Positions 25,369 through 33,618 of a stretch of DNA of 64,000 nucleotides are shown here, one piece after another. The translations under genes were made by a program, and so were the position numbers. Every line of letters begins with the position of its first letter. The stretch's first letter is position 1. Where the stretch lies: positions 496,001 to 560,000 of the forward strand of contig JAXLUN010000001.1 of the NCBI GenBank assembly GCA_046329535.1. Direction: 5' to 3'. This DNA comes from Bog-950 sp046329535 (lineage in GTDB: Bacteria > Bacteroidota > Bacteroidia > Chitinophagales > LD1). The notes beneath the pieces are model-generated. The model was not told the DNA's origin and searched no databases. It saw only the letters and a list, made by a program, of their open reading frames with translations.

Positions 25369-26847
25369 ATGATTTTTAATTCGTTTGAGTTTCTTGTTTT
25401 TTTTGTTGTAGTTACTACAGTATTTTTTCTTCTACCCCACAGGTTTCGTTGGTTTCATTTGTTAGCAGCCAGCATTTTCTTTTACTCTTATTTCATTCCC
25501 ATTTATATTCTGGTTCTGTTTCTGACTATTATTATTGATTATTTCGCAGGTCTTCAGATTGAGCGGAATCAGGGTAAGTCTCGTAAGTACTACCTTGTTT
25601 TGAGTTTAATAGCCAACATTGGCATACTGGCTATTTTTAAGTATTATAATTTTTTCGCCACTAATATCAATGCCCTGTTTGATATAGAGCAAAGTCACTT
25701 TCAGTTAATCCTTTTGTCTTTTGCTTTACCTATCGGTCTTTCTTTTCATACTTTTCAGGCAATGAGTTATACCATAGAGGTATATCGCGGAAACCAGAAA
25801 GCGGAACGTCATTTTGGTATTTACGCGCTGTATGTTATGTTTTATCCTCAACTGGTGGCAGGGCCAATTGAGCGACCCCAAAATGTGTTGCATCAATTTT
25901 ATGAAAAGCAAAGTTTTTCTTATCAGAATGCCGTTAGGGGGCTCAGGTTAATGCTGTGGGGAATGTTTAAGAAAGTGGTTATTGCCGATAATTTGTCGGT
26001 GGTTGTAGATCATGTATATAATAATCCTGATTCAGTTTCGGGCTTGTCTGTTTTTACGGCAGCTGTGTTTTTCAGTTTTCAGATTTACTGTGACTTTTCC
26101 GGCTATTCTGACATTGCTTTAGGATGTGCTCGGTTTATGGGTTTTAATCTCATGAAAAATTTCAACATACCGTATTATGCCAAGTCAATTTCAGAGTTCT
26201 GGAGCCGATGGCATATTTCCCTTTCCACTTGGTTTCGAGATTACTTATATATACCGCTAGGGGGTAATAAGGGTGGCGAGCTGAAAGCCCAGAGAAATGT
26301 ATTTATCGTTTTTATGGTTAGCGGTTTATGGCATGGCGCTAACTGGACCTTTGTTTTTTGGGGCTTTCTACATGGCTTATATACCGTAGTTGGTCGTTTT
26401 TCAAAGTCTTTTCGTTCAGCGGCCGTTAATAAGGTGGTTACTCCCGGCAGTGTTGCGGCCAGCGGTGTTAATCTGCTGGAAGTATTCTTTAATTTTTTGC
26501 TCGTTACTTTTACCTGGGTGTTTTTTAGAGCAAACAGTATGACTCATGCTTTCGATATTCTTCAAAATTGTTTCAAGACTTACTTTCTGCCTCAAGGAAA
26601 TTCGGTAACTGCATTTGTTTTAAACTGGATGAAAGAACTGAATATGGGTGTTTCGGATGTGCTGGTTTTAGGTTCGGCTATTTTTATTCTGGAAGCGGGG
26701 CATTGGGTGCTTAACTGTCATTCGGGTCAAAGCTGGATGGAGGAAAGACCTGTTTGGGTTCGCTATTTTATTTATTGCGCTATAACCACGCTCATTCTGG
26801 TTTTCGGAAATTTTGGGGTGAAACAGTTTATTTATTTTCAATTTTAA
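25369..26847 (+). CDS. MBOAT-family O-acyltransferase (AlgI-like)
   Basis: AlgI-like MBOAT proteins pass acetyl groups across the inner membrane to modify exopolysaccharides or wall polymers. From ATG 25369 the product has 492 residues (an upstream TTG at 25309 would add 20). Many helices are visible, with the family blocks SRWHISLSTWFRDYLYIPLGG and VSGLWHGANWTFVFWG, the latter holding the catalytic histidine. The next gene, 6 nt later, encodes a membrane-anchored SGNH-like protein, the usual partner of this transporter. No alginate or polymer-synthesis genes are next to it, so the glycan is unknown. Confidence 0.93.
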   Translation: MIFNSFEFLVFFVVVTTVFFLLPHRFRWFHLLAASIFFYSYFIPIYILVLFLTIIIDYFAGLQIERNQGKSRKYYLVLSLIANIGILAIFKYYNFFATNINALFDIEQSHFQLILLSFALPIGLSFHTFQAMSYTIEVYRGNQKAERHFGIYALYVMFYPQLVAGPIERPQNVLHQFYEKQSFSYQNAVRGLRLMLWGMFKKVVIADNLSVVVDHVYNNPDSVSGLSVFTAAVFFSFQIYCDFSGYSDIALGCARFMGFNLMKNFNIPYYAKSISEFWSRWHISLSTWFRDYLYIPLGGNKGGELKAQRNVFIVFMVSGLWHGANWTFVFWGFLHGLYTVVGRFSKSFRSAAVNKVVTPGSVAASGVNLLEVFFNFLLVTFTWVFFRANSMTHAFDILQNCFKTYFLPQGNSVTAFVLNWMKELNMGVSDVLVLGSAIFILEAGHWVLNCHSGQSWMEERPVWVRYFIYCAITTLILVFGNFGVKQFIYFQF

Positions 26848-26853
26848 ACACAC

Positions 26854-27702
26854 ATGAAACTGTTTTTTTCTAAGTTGGTTTTGCTGGGTCTATTACTGCT
26901 TCTGCTGTTGAATTTTATAGTGGCACCCCTGCTTATTGAAGTATCAGATCGAGTTGATTTTTTTTCCTGGAGTTATATATATGCCCGTGTTTTAAATGCC
27001 AAGAAGAAGCACTCTTTTAGCAAAATTGTGCTGGGTGATAGTGTAGGAGCTCAGTTGTATCAGCCCAAAAAATACCCGTACTCTTTTTGCACGAATGGCT
27101 CTGTGTTATTGGCCGGCAATTTTGTGCTTTTACAAAACTATCTGAAGAATAACCCAGCCCCCGATACCTTGATTTTTGTTTGTAACCCCCGGGTATTTGC
27201 TACTGATTTTTTTGGAAAAATGGTTTTTAACTCTTTCTGCAAGCCATTTAATACGGGTGCTCATCAGGCTTACTTTACACCCGAACTTAAAGAGCTGCTG
27301 AAAACTAATTATAAATACCGCCTTAGTCAATATCCGTTTTATAAAGTATTGGGTTGTATAGATGACCCTGTTCCTCCGGCTGTTTCCGATTCAACCCGCA
27401 CATTTATCTCCGATATTAATTTGAGTTATCTTAAAAAGATAGATACGCTGGTTCGGCAAAAGCACATGTATTGCCGATTTGTTTCGCCATCGGTAAATGC
27501 AGCATATGCCATACCGCAGGCAGAAATGGAGCACATGAAGCAAGATATAGATCAGGCGGGCTGCGCTTATTTGTTTTCAAATTACTGGTCGTCTGTTCAG
27601 TATCTTGATGCTGCCTGCTTTGGCGACTATCTGCATTATACACATGATTACCTACAGCAAAATCTTAAAACAGAGCAAAACCGGTTAGAAAACTACTATT
27701 AG
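26854..27702 (+). CDS. Membrane-anchored SGNH-like protein, partner of the MBOAT acyltransferase
   Basis: The 282-residue product has one N-terminal helix (about 5-28) and an external domain starting with KIVLGDSVGAQL, which resembles the GDS block of SGNH/GDSL acyl hydrolases and AlgJ/AlgX/DltD proteins (GDS at 61-63). A catalytic Asp-His pair toward the C-terminus is possible (GDYLHYTHDYLQ), but the alignment is uncertain. It follows the MBOAT gene by 6 nt, so by analogy it may accept the acyl group outside and pass it to a glycan. No family was recognised with certainty. Confidence 0.75.
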   Translation: MKLFFSKLVLLGLLLLLLLNFIVAPLLIEVSDRVDFFSWSYIYARVLNAKKKHSFSKIVLGDSVGAQLYQPKKYPYSFCTNGSVLLAGNFVLLQNYLKNNPAPDTLIFVCNPRVFATDFFGKMVFNSFCKPFNTGAHQAYFTPELKELLKTNYKYRLSQYPFYKVLGCIDDPVPPAVSDSTRTFISDINLSYLKKIDTLVRQKHMYCRFVSPSVNAAYAIPQAEMEHMKQDIDQAGCAYLFSNYWSSVQYLDAACFGDYLHYTHDYLQQNLKTEQNRLENYY

Positions 27703-27732
27703 TTATTTCCTGATTTTTCTGCACAACTCGTT

Positions 27733-28428
27733 TCAAATATCAAACAAACCCGCGTGTGCCGGGCTGTGTCTATATATAATATGAGCGGCCTTGTTAACCA
27801 AGCGGTAAATTTCATACAGCTCATTAAACAAATCAATGCGCTGACCGGTGGCCCGCAGGCGCAAACGTTTGTGATACTCCTGTTCAACTTCACTTTCGGC
27901 CAGTTGATTGGTGGCTGTTTGTAAATCGCTGCTTAAAGAGGCCGGCATACCTGCTGCCAGCAAAGCAGCCTCGTAATCGGGTATCAGTTTGAGCATGGTG
28001 AAGGCATTTACCGTAAAACGGGCTGTGCCGCTGGTGTTGGCGTTACGCATTTTTTCAAAACCAAACTCGTGTAGTATGCGCGCTTTACCCGGAAAGGCCT
28101 TTTTTACGAAATACTCCAAACTATCCAGCTGCAGCAATACAGCATCGGTTTTTTCTTTCACCTGCGCGGTGGCTCCTTCCAGCCGCGCCACCAGCAGATT
28201 GTCCGAATCGTTACTGCCAAAAGCCTGTATCAGGCTTAGCCAGTTATCGGCAAAACTTTGATTCAGCGTGGGGTCAAATGCTTCAAAGTCGGCCAGGCGC
28301 TCCAGAAACAAAATGTGCCACTCATCGCTCTTCATCCGCAAATTAGAGTCGTCAATTTCAAATGTTTTGCGCTGAATCTCTTTTTTACGATACTTCCTTT
28401 TCTTAATTGGCTGTGGTTCTGGTTCCAT
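27733..28428 (-). CDS. Hypothetical helical protein
   Basis: The family is not recognised. The start is set at ATG 28428 (231 residues), because the longer frame from 28482 adds 18 unlikely residues. A basic linker (KKRKYRKKEIQRK) near the N-terminus is followed by long helices typical of a helical bundle, with many Leu, Ala and Glu and no signal peptide or membrane helix. Nothing in it suggests catalysis. Its strand is opposite to its neighbours; a gap of 30 nt separates its stop from the SGNH-like gene stop. Confidence 0.7.
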   Translation of the reverse strand: MEPEPQPIKKRKYRKKEIQRKTFEIDDSNLRMKSDEWHILFLERLADFEAFDPTLNQSFADNWLSLIQAFGSNDSDNLLVARLEGATAQVKEKTDAVLLQLDSLEYFVKKAFPGKARILHEFGFEKMRNANTSGTARFTVNAFTMLKLIPDYEAALLAAGMPASLSSDLQTATNQLAESEVEQEYHKRLRLRATGQRIDLFNELYEIYRLVNKAAHIIYRHSPAHAGLFDI

Positions 28429-28930
28429 AGGCAGATTTTTAAGAATTATCAATTTTGATACGAAGCCTGTGCAGGCATTCAAATTATAAAGACTAAGGTA
28501 AAAAGTATTTTTTATTCAAAAAATAGGTAGCCGTCAATTTATTTTATATGGTTGATGATTCAATTTAAAAAGATATCTATTTATTTTTATTGCAACTGAT
28601 TTTAATTTTTGAAAACGTAAAATAGAAATATAAAATCATCAACTATTAATTATAAAGTGTCAACTATTTATAAGAATGATTGGCTATTAAAAATGAAACA
28701 TGAAAAAGAATATTTTTTTTCATTCAATGCTGTTTTTATAGCTGTAATATATCTTTTAAGCCGTAAAAAATTAAACCAAAACCAGCCCCCAAGGCAGTGA
28801 AATAAGCCAATAAGTGTATTTATGCTGGGTTAAAGACCATTAAAGCCCCGGCAAACCATGCCGGCAGATGTTTGAGAAGAGTTGTACAAACCCTTCATTG
28901 GCCAAATAAAAACTGTAATCTTGCAAGCCC
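28429..28930. other. 502-bp AT-rich gap upstream of uvrB
   Basis: No full gene was found. It holds an imperfect 13-bp inverted repeat (around 28548-28560 and 28634-28646), a GC-rich hairpin of five base pairs (CCGGC/GCCGG, 28848-28864), an apparent coding remnant on the minus strand (28736-28894), and a promoter-like TAATCTTGC box at 28916-28924 just before the uvrB ATG. Confidence 0.6.
28736..28894 (-). pseudogene. Possible remnant of a small membrane protein gene
   Basis: One minus-strand frame reads as two protein-like, hydrophobic pieces split by a single TAA (28820-28822). The first ends LKHLPAWFAGALMVFNPA and the second is IHLLAYFTALGAGFGLIFYG plus LKDILQL. The C-terminal stop is at 28736-28738. 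No start codon precedes the first piece. Composition is like an integral membrane protein and unlike the AT-rich surroundings. A decayed gene is the simplest reading; chance cannot be ruled out. Confidence 0.35.
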
Positions 28931-30961
28931 ATGGAATTTAAACTAACTACCAAGTATCAACCCGCAGGCGATCAGCCGGAGGCCATTCGCCAGTTGGTAG
29001 AAGGCATAGCGCAACGTGAAAAACATCAGGTGCTGCTGGGCGTTACCGGTTCGGGTAAAACATTTACCATAGCCAATGTGATACAGCAGGTGCAAAAACC
29101 TACCTTGATTTTGACCCACAACAAAACCCTGGTGGCACAGCTGTATGGTGAGTTTAAACAGTTTTTTCCCGAAAACGCGGTAGAATATTTTGTATCGTAT
29201 TACGATTATTATCAGCCCGAGGCCTACATTGTTTCTACCGGTACTTACATAGAGAAAGACTTAGCCATTAACGAAGAAATTGACAAGCTGCGCCTCAGTG
29301 CTACCGCTTCCCTGCTTTCGGGGCGCAGAGATATTATTGTGGTGGCCTCGGTTAGCTGTATTTACGGTTTGGGTAATCCGGTTGAAATTGAAAATGGCAT
29401 TATTCGCATACAACAGGGTCAGGTCATATCGCGCAATAAGTTTTTACATAGTTTGGTAGATAGCCTTTACTCGCGGGCCGAAGAGTTGCAGCGCGGCACT
29501 TTTCGGGTAAAAGGCGATGTGGTGGAAATAGCCCTGCCTTATGTAGATTATGCTTACCGCATTACCTTTTTTGGCGATGAAATAGAAGAGATAGAAAGTT
29601 TTGATTTAGCTACCGGCCGTAAGTTAGGCAAGCTGGATATTGCCGCCATCTTCCCGGCCAATCTGTACGTTACTTCTAAAGATTCCATGTTGCAGATATT
29701 AGATGAAATACGTTTAGAGCTTGATACACAGATTCAGTATTTTAAAGAAACCGGCAAGCATATTGAAGCCGCACGCATTAAAGAACGGGTAGAGTTTGAC
29801 ATGGAAATGATGCGCGAACTGGGATACTGTTCGGGCGTTGAAAATTATTCCCGCTTTTTAGACCGCAGAGCCAAAGGCACCCGCCCCTATTGTCTGCTCG
29901 ATTACTTTGCCGATGATTTTTTAATTGTACTGGATGAAAGCCATGTAACCCTGCCCCAAATTGGTGGCATGTATGGTGGTGACCGCTCACGCAAAATGAA
30001 TCTGGTAGAATACGGTTTCCGGTTACCATCAGCACTCGATAACCGTCCGCTAAATTTTCATGAGTTTGAAGCCAAGGTCAATCAGGCCATTTATGTAAGC
30101 GCCACACCGGGCGATTATGAAATGGAACAAACCGAAGGCAATTTTGTAGAGCAGGTAGTTAGGCCTACCGGTCTTCTCGACCCGCCCATTGAGGTGCGCC
30201 CCAGCTTGAATCAGATAGATGATTTGCTCGAAGAAATTGATGAACGCATTAAAATGAAAGAACGTGTTTTGGTAACCACCCTAACCAAACGCATGGCCGA
30301 AGAATTAAACAAATACCTGGGCCGTTTAAATATTAAATGCCGCTACATCCATAGCGAAGTAGATACACTGGACCGCATAGAAATTATCCGCGATTTACGC
30401 TTAGGCAAGTTTGATGTACTAATTGGTGTAAACCTGCTGCGCGAAGGCCTTGACCTTCCCGAGGTATCCTTGGTAGCAATTCTCGATGCCGATAAAGAAG
30501 GCTTTTTGCGCAACCGAAGAAGCTTGATTCAGGTAGCAGGCCGGGCCGCCCGAAACGTAAACGGCAAGGTAATCATGTATGCCGATAAGGTAACCAACAG
30601 CATGCAGCTTACAATTGATGAAACCAACCGCAGAAGAGAAAAGCAGATAAAATATAATACCGAACACAATATCACTCCGCTCACCATCCTAAAGTCGCGC
30701 GATGAAATTATGCAGCAAACCTCAGTGCTGGATATCCGCAAAGTATCGCCCGATGCTTACATAGAGATGCAGGATGAAGTGAGCCTGGTTGCCGAACCGG
30801 TAGTACAATACATGAATGCCGACCAGCTGCACCAGGCTATTGAAACTACCCGCAAGCGCATGCTCGAGGCCTCTAAAGATTTAGACTACCTCACCGCTGC
30901 TAAACTGCGCGATGAAATGCTCTCCATGCAAAAAACACTGAAAGAGAAATTCAGTAACTAG
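28931..30961 (+). CDS. uvrB: Excinuclease ABC subunit B
   Basis: UvrB is the DNA-damage verification helicase of nucleotide excision repair, loaded by UvrA and recruiting UvrC. The 676-residue product has the Walker A box GVTGSGKT (37-44), the beta-hairpin block YYDYYQPEAYIVSTGTYIEK, the helicase motif IVLDESHVTLPQ, and the C-terminal UVR motif that binds UvrC (about 634-669). A TAATCTTGC box ends 6 nt before the ATG, so the message may be nearly leaderless. No LexA box was recognised. A bidirectional terminator follows. Confidence 0.97.
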   Translation: MEFKLTTKYQPAGDQPEAIRQLVEGIAQREKHQVLLGVTGSGKTFTIANVIQQVQKPTLILTHNKTLVAQLYGEFKQFFPENAVEYFVSYYDYYQPEAYIVSTGTYIEKDLAINEEIDKLRLSATASLLSGRRDIIVVASVSCIYGLGNPVEIENGIIRIQQGQVISRNKFLHSLVDSLYSRAEELQRGTFRVKGDVVEIALPYVDYAYRITFFGDEIEEIESFDLATGRKLGKLDIAAIFPANLYVTSKDSMLQILDEIRLELDTQIQYFKETGKHIEAARIKERVEFDMEMMRELGYCSGVENYSRFLDRRAKGTRPYCLLDYFADDFLIVLDESHVTLPQIGGMYGGDRSRKMNLVEYGFRLPSALDNRPLNFHEFEAKVNQAIYVSATPGDYEMEQTEGNFVEQVVRPTGLLDPPIEVRPSLNQIDDLLEEIDERIKMKERVLVTTLTKRMAEELNKYLGRLNIKCRYIHSEVDTLDRIEIIRDLRLGKFDVLIGVNLLREGLDLPEVSLVAILDADKEGFLRNRRSLIQVAGRAARNVNGKVIMYADKVTNSMQLTIDETNRRREKQIKYNTEHNITPLTILKSRDEIMQQTSVLDIRKVSPDAYIEMQDEVSLVAEPVVQYMNADQLHQAIETTRKRMLEASKDLDYLTAAKLRDEMLSMQKTLKEKFSN

Positions 30962-30972
30962 GATAAAAAGAA

Positions 30973-31001
30973 AAAGGGGCTAAAAGCCCCCTTTCCTTTT
31001 T
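30973..31001. terminator. Bidirectional terminator after uvrB and the collagen-like gene
   Basis: AAAGGGGCT (30973-30981) pairs with the AGCCCCCTTT block (30985-30994, one bulge) and is flanked by A-rich and T-rich sides. It ends both uvrB and the converging gene at 31021. Confidence 0.8.
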
Positions 31002-31020
31002 ATAACATGGGAAGCGAATC

Positions 31021-32976
31021 TTACTTCTTCTTTGCCAATTTACCTACCGATTGAGTATTTACCGGAGTGTAGTTAATTCTGTATTCGTTTGATAAACCAA
31101 ACAATTCAGGATGCAGATATTTGCCGGCATCTTTTCCTTTGCTTACCTCATCTACTACACGGTGCTGTTGAGCCCATGCATCCTTACGAACCCCGGTTAC
31201 CTGCCAGCTTACTTTCACATTCGGCTTGTCGGTTTTTACCACAAATGAGTTGTTGGAAATTTCCTCGCCAACAATAGCCTGAGCAAAAATACCCATAGGG
31301 GTTAACTGATAACGAAAATCCATGTTCTCTGCTTCAAAGTATGCCGGCAGTTTCACTACGGCCGTTCCGCTGGCATCGGTAGTTATATTGCCATTGTATA
31401 TGTTCATCATATCCGGGCTCTCCACAAAACTGTGAATCAGATATTTGTTGGCCGGGTCTTGCGGGTGGTCAATGCGGAAAGTGCCCGAAGCTTTTGAAAG
31501 TGCTCCTGTAACGTTCACATCGCCAAAGAAATAACCCGCCCAGTTATTAGCAGCACAGTTAGCACATGCACCGGCATCGCCTACAACACCTATGTAACCT
31601 GCTGCACCAATGGTAGTATCAACTAAACCATAAACACCATAGTTGTTGCCTGAAGAATAGTGAGCAATACCCAATACACCAAAGTTAGCTTTGGTAGCAC
31701 CATTAGCACCATCGGCCAAAGCCCAAACTCCGGAGTTGGTTCCTAGAGAGGAAGAAGAAGAAGCCTCTACGGCCCGGTTAATATTCTGAGAACTATCTGC
31801 TGTAGCTTCCAAACCAATGTTTGCACCGTTAACGGCAGTAAGACCACCGGCATCGGCTTCTACGCCAAAGTTGATTAAACCTTTAGCTGCATAGCCGTAA
31901 ACACCGTAGTTATATTGGGCGTTGGTGGTATTTGCCAAACCGCGTAACGCAATCTGGAATCCGGTAGTTCCGGCAATAACTGAAGTAAGGCCGGTATAAA
32001 CGGAACTGGCGGTAGAGGCCCCTGTTGAAGAAACCAATACAGAATTGCCTGCTGCGGTAAATGCGTTAGCTACGCTGAGTTTGGCACTTGGTGCGGCAGT
32101 TCCTATACCAACATTGCCTGTATTGTTATTGTAAAGGTTGTTGGTAGCAAAAGTCCAGTATGAGTTGATGGTAGTTCCGGCAATAGTAATTCCGGTTCCG
32201 GCTGTATAGTTAGATCCTGTTCCTGTAGGACCTGTGGGGCCAGTAGGTCCGGTAGCTCCTGCAGTGCCTACACCCGTAGCACCGGTAGGTCCTGTAACGC
32301 CCACACCCGTAGCCCCCGTAGCACCGGTAACTCCGTTAGAGCCGTTTGTTCCGTTTGTTCCCGATGGGCCAGTTGGACCTGTAGGCCCGGTTGCACCACC
32401 TCCGGAACCCGTAGCCCCAGTAGGCCCTGTAGCACCAGTGGCACCACCTCCGGAACCCGTAGCACCGGTAGGTCCTGTAGCACCGGTGGCACCATTACTT
32501 CCATTAGAACCGTTTGTTCCATTCGTACCAGAAGGTCCTGTCGGTCCGGTAGGTCCTGTGGCTCCCGTACTTCCGCCACCGCCACCGTTACCGGCAAATA
32601 ATGCGTAAGGAACACTCAGTAATTGAGAGGTTCCCATGTCGGTAAATGTAGAGGTGTTGTTTATATCTGTTTCAACTTGTAAATATTTGGCACCTGAGCC
32701 CCAGTTAACGGTGCTGAGGTTAGATACGCTACCAATCTGCACATTAACCAATCCAAACTGATTGGCCAAAGCATTAATGGTTTCAGAATAAACAGCTGTA
32801 CCGGTTGGAGAGCCGTCATGAATAGTAAAGCGTAATTTTACCGGTGTGTTGTTGGCAACCGGCTGGCCGGCTGCATTTCTAACTACTGCTTGGTAGTTGA
32901 GTTGTTGGGGCGCTTGTGCCCATGAGGCAGATACTGTAGCTGCCACGAACATCAGGATTGCGTATACTTTTTTCAT
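31021..32976 (-). CDS. Secreted collagen-like protein
   Basis: The 651-residue protein has a signal peptide (cut near 21, before QAPQQLNYQ). A beta-rich N-terminal domain (about 22-130) resembles Bacteroidetes surface domains with the QAVVRNAAGQPV motif. A collagen-like region of Gly-X-Y triplets follows (138-254), rich in GPT, GAT and GTN, with SGGG breaks. A long beta-rich C-terminal part has WTFATNNLYNNNTGNVGIGT, as in many surface and tail-fibre-like proteins. There is no T9SS C-terminal domain. It is 33 nt downstream of a small T9SS cargo gene on the same strand. A surface adhesin or fibre is likely, but the function is unknown. Confidence 0.85.
   Translation of the reverse strand: MKKVYAILMFVAATVSASWAQAPQQLNYQAVVRNAAGQPVANNTPVKLRFTIHDGSPTGTAVYSETINALANQFGLVNVQIGSVSNLSTVNWGSGAKYLQVETDINNTSTFTDMGTSQLLSVPYALFAGNGGGGGSTGATGPTGPTGPSGTNGTNGSNGSNGATGATGPTGATGSGGGATGATGPTGATGSGGGATGPTGPTGPSGTNGTNGSNGVTGATGATGVGVTGPTGATGVGTAGATGPTGPTGPTGTGSNYTAGTGITIAGTTINSYWTFATNNLYNNNTGNVGIGTAAPSAKLSVANAFTAAGNSVLVSSTGASTASSVYTGLTSVIAGTTGFQIALRGLANTTNAQYNYGVYGYAAKGLINFGVEADAGGLTAVNGANIGLEATADSSQNINRAVEASSSSSLGTNSGVWALADGANGATKANFGVLGIAHYSSGNNYGVYGLVDTTIGAAGYIGVVGDAGACANCAANNWAGYFFGDVNVTGALSKASGTFRIDHPQDPANKYLIHSFVESPDMMNIYNGNITTDASGTAVVKLPAYFEAENMDFRYQLTPMGIFAQAIVGEEISNNSFVVKTDKPNVKVSWQVTGVRKDAWAQQHRVVDEVSKGKDAGKYLHPELFGLSNEYRINYTPVNTQSVGKLAKKK
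32215..32565 (-). repeat. Collagen-like Gly-X-Y coding repeat
   Basis: This GC-rich stretch encodes residues 138-254 of the collagen-like protein as degenerate 9- to 18-bp units (GGTCCTACCGGT-like). The repetition makes long open frames on the other strands, which are artefacts. Confidence 0.9.
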
Positions 32977-33008
32977 GCTTATAGTTTGGGTGTTGTTTAT
33001 GTATTGAA

Positions 33009-33530
33009 TTAATTAATTACTTGAAATTTTTTGCTGATAGTATGAACCTTTCCGTCTTTATCGGAGGTAAAGTTCATGGTAAGCAGATATACACCTGCAG
33101 CAAAGGTAGATACAGTAGTTTGCTGAACTATTTTTCCGTTGGTGTAATTACCGTTGTATATATCCGATACTTTTTGACCGATAACATCAAACAAAGAAAC
33201 GGCCACTTTACCTGATTCAGGAAGTTCAAATCCGAACCACAGATTATCAACTGCCGGATTTGGATACACCACCAACGATCCGAATTCGTCTTTAGTCATA
33301 TCAATTAGCCCTGTTACATTTTCATTGGGCTGTTGAAATCCCTGTGTTAAAATATTGCCGTTGGCAGAAAAGGTTTGCACCATGGTCATTTCTCCAACCG
33401 TGTATGACAAACTGCCGTTTGCATTCGATGAAAAGCCCCCCGTGCTGGAAATTACAGTAGGCGAAAGGGATTGTGCACCGGCCATGAGACACATAGCTAA
33501 TGCCAGAAAGGTTAAGTATACATTTTTCAT
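33009..33530 (-). CDS. Small secreted protein with type IX secretion sorting domain
   Basis: The 173-residue product has a signal peptide (cut near 20, before SLSPT). A short mature region contains SSTGGFSSNANGSLSYTVGE, a motif recurrent in small Bacteroidetes T9SS proteins. The C-terminal sorting domain (about 86-173) opens with VVYPNPAVD and carries VSLFDVIGQKV and YLLTM, the T9SS type A signature. The sorting domain should be cut and the protein attached to the cell surface or released. With so little sequence before the sorting domain, it is nearly a stand-alone one. It is upstream of the collagen-like gene with 32 nt between them, so they form a likely surface-protein operon. Confidence 0.9.
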   Translation of the reverse strand: MKNVYLTFLALAMCLMAGAQSLSPTVISSTGGFSSNANGSLSYTVGEMTMVQTFSANGNILTQGFQQPNENVTGLIDMTKDEFGSLVVYPNPAVDNLWFGFELPESGKVAVSLFDVIGQKVSDIYNGNYTNGKIVQQTTVSTFAAGVYLLTMNFTSDKDGKVHTISKKFQVIN

Positions 33531-33618
33531 GTTATAAATTTTGGATAAAGAAAAGGTTTTCCTGTTAGCCCTACAAATCTTTTTTGGGGATAATATAGGA
33601 TTCAGAATGTTCGGTTTT

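Noticed and set aside
28429..28930. CRISPR or repeat array in the AT-rich gap
   Set aside because: Only one imperfect inverted repeat and a short hairpin are present, without regular repeats or spacers.
32215..32608. Long plus-strand and minus-strand frames in the Gly-X-Y region (such as the Pro/Val-rich one at 32234-32608)
   Set aside because: They are side effects of the repetitive, GC-rich collagen code. No signal or start fits.
31021..32976. Phage tail-fibre gene as sign of a prophage
   Set aside because: No other phage genes are near. The protein has a signal peptide and lies next to a T9SS cargo, so a cell-surface protein is more likely.
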